64,000 nt of DNA from Anolis sagrei (Eukaryota > Chordata > Lepidosauria > Squamata > Anolidae), in the NCBI RefSeq assembly GCF_037176765.1, contig NC_090023.1:9747542-9811541 (forward strand), in the 5' to 3' direction. Numbering within the stretch: position 1 is the first letter of the stretch; the number at the start of each line of letters is the position of its first letter. Below are positions 62,963-64,000 of the stretch, piece by piece. The notes under the pieces were generated by a model, which saw only the letters and a program-made list of their open reading frames with translations, did no database searches and was not told the origin of the DNA. Both the position numbers and the translations under genes were made by a program.

Positions 62963-64000
62963 GCTTCGTGTTGACTTCAGAAATCAGAGTCTCATCATCT
63001 GAAAAATGCTTGCTTTTCAAAAATAACTTCGTTGTTGGAAAGAGGTGGAAGTCGGATGGTGAGAGGTTGGGTGAATAAGGAGGATGTGGTCAAATTTCAA
63101 AGCCACAGGAACAAGCTTCCATTTGGGCAACAACATGTGCATTGTGAACTGGTGCATTGTTTTGCACAAAGCGGACACCTTTGATAAGCATGCCACATTT
63201 CTTGGTTTTGATGGCCTCCTGCAATTTCTGTAGCAGTGAAGCATAGTGTGTCCCAGTTATTATGGTACCCTTTGCTAGGAAATCCATCAATACTATTCCG
63301 TGCTGGTCCCAAAATACTGCGAGCATGGCCATACCTGCTGAGAGTTGGGCACGTGCCTTCTTTGGACACAGTGAGTCATGATGCTTCCATTGCATCGACT
63401 GGATTTTAGTCTCAGGATCAGAGTGAGGGACCCAGCTTTCATCCTGTGTGATCAATTTGCAGCAATGCAACCTGAGCCCTGCCACATGTACAATGGAGGA
63501 CCTTCTTGCGGCAACACCAGAAGCACTCCAAGTGGCCAGATACTGGTCAAAGGACATTTAATCAACTACCAAGTTTGCAAAATCTGTGTTTTTGTTTTTG
63601 TTTTAAAAAAATCTGTTTGTTTGTTTTGTTCTGTTAGAAATGTAATACAATGGTATGGTTGCTGATGGCATGATAAATACATTTGTTGAAAAAGTCCTCC
63701 TGGTTACCATGGCACATCACTGTCAATAGAACCTGAGAGCATTCGATTTGTTCCTGCTTCTGAAAAGGTGTGAGCAGCCGGAGGACCCAGCGAGAGAATA
63801 CCTTATGCAGATGAAGATGGTCTTGGATGATTTTTTCCCCTGGACCACACATTCATCTTGACATTTTGGGCTAGGTGGCAAATGGTTACGTGGCGATTTT
63901 CCAAAATGGCAACCTCCACTTGTTCATCAATAGCTGAGTGGAGTCGCCCTGGAATTGGAGCTGTTTGCTCCGAAGTCCAACCACAGTGGAATTGACAGTG
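62963..64000 (-). mobile_element. mariner DNA transposon, third lineage (runs off window)
   Basis: Minus strand, from the window edge: WSRGKIIQDHLHLHKVFSRW-like text, RLLTPFQKQEQIECSQVLLT and CHGNQEDFFNK, then after an insertion LITQDESWVPHSDPETK, QSMQWKHHDSLCPKKARAQL, AVFWDQHGIVLMDFLAKGT, KGVRFVQNNAPVHNAHVV and, past a stop, PHPPYSPNLSPSDFHLF. This covers the catalytic region of the DD34D type: first D in TQDESW, second in FVQNNAPVH (QDNAP expected, so D is replaced by N), third in SPSDF. The left terminal repeat was cut off by L2. Confidence 0.88.
63460..63680 (+). mobile_element. LINE 3' end inserted in mariner
   Basis: ACAATGGAGGACCTTCTTGC, GCAACACCAGAAGCACTCCA and AGTGGCCAGATACTGGTCAA are the plus-strand version of the 4.6-kb LINE end (EDLLAVTPEALQVA). 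ATTTG stands on both sides (63455 and 63681), a likely short target duplication. It splits the transposase between DFFNK and LITQDESW. Confidence 0.82.

Overview
The window reads as vertebrate, specifically squamate reptile, genomic DNA, possibly an iguanian lizard (the group is firmer than the genus). The grounds are the repeat mix: Sauria-type tRNA SINEs whose 3' end matches BovB, BovB/RTE LINEs, CR1 and L2 LINE tails, Penelope-like GIY-YIG fragments, several non-autonomous Helitron families, hAT-like palindromic MITEs, three mariner fossils and two related solo LTRs. Almost every long open reading frame is a transposon relic or a low-complexity artefact.

The only host coding sequence I can defend is a pair of AQP11/AQP12-type (superaquaporin) first exons on the + strand, at about 52.67-53.24 kb and 59.10-59.70 kb. 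Both end at the equivalent position, a phase-1 splice donor after an Ile/Val-Tyr-x motif, and neither has a recognisable exon 2 or 3 in the window. They carry different first NPA boxes (NPT and NPS). Upstream of the second lies a GC-rich segment (57.48-58.0 kb) and a purine-rich minisatellite split by a Penelope fragment. An orphan CpG-rich promoter-like segment with NRF1, E-box, CCAAT and GC-box matches sits at 47.48-47.76 kb.

Layout. 0-4.1 kb: a Helitron end, AT-rich tandem arrays and one GC-rich pocket. 4.1-14.5 kb: LINE fragments, a deletion-derivative mariner, a BovB end, Helitrons, and a duplicated CR1/Sauria SINE composite. 14.5-25.4 kb: a hAT-like element, inverted Penelope pieces, CR1, nested LINE/L2, an LTR and a Helitron. 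25.4-35.5 kb: sparse SINEs, an LTR, old CR1 and mostly unassigned DNA. 35.5-40.8 kb: three head-to-tail Helitron units built of about 140-bp monomers. 40.8-47.4 kb: LINE ends, a tandemly amplified SINE and palindromic MITEs. 47.4-52.1 kb: the promoter-like segment, a Helitron swollen by a 1.3-kb polypyrimidine array, and the longest CR1. 52.2-60 kb: the aquaporin exons with repeats between them. 60-64 kb: unassigned DNA, L2 and a mariner.

The genes do not form an operon-like system. The notable biology is the paired aquaporin exons and the way rolling-circle elements and MITEs here carry, share and amplify satellite-like modules. All family calls rest on reading translated motifs and terminal structures by eye; no database search was run.
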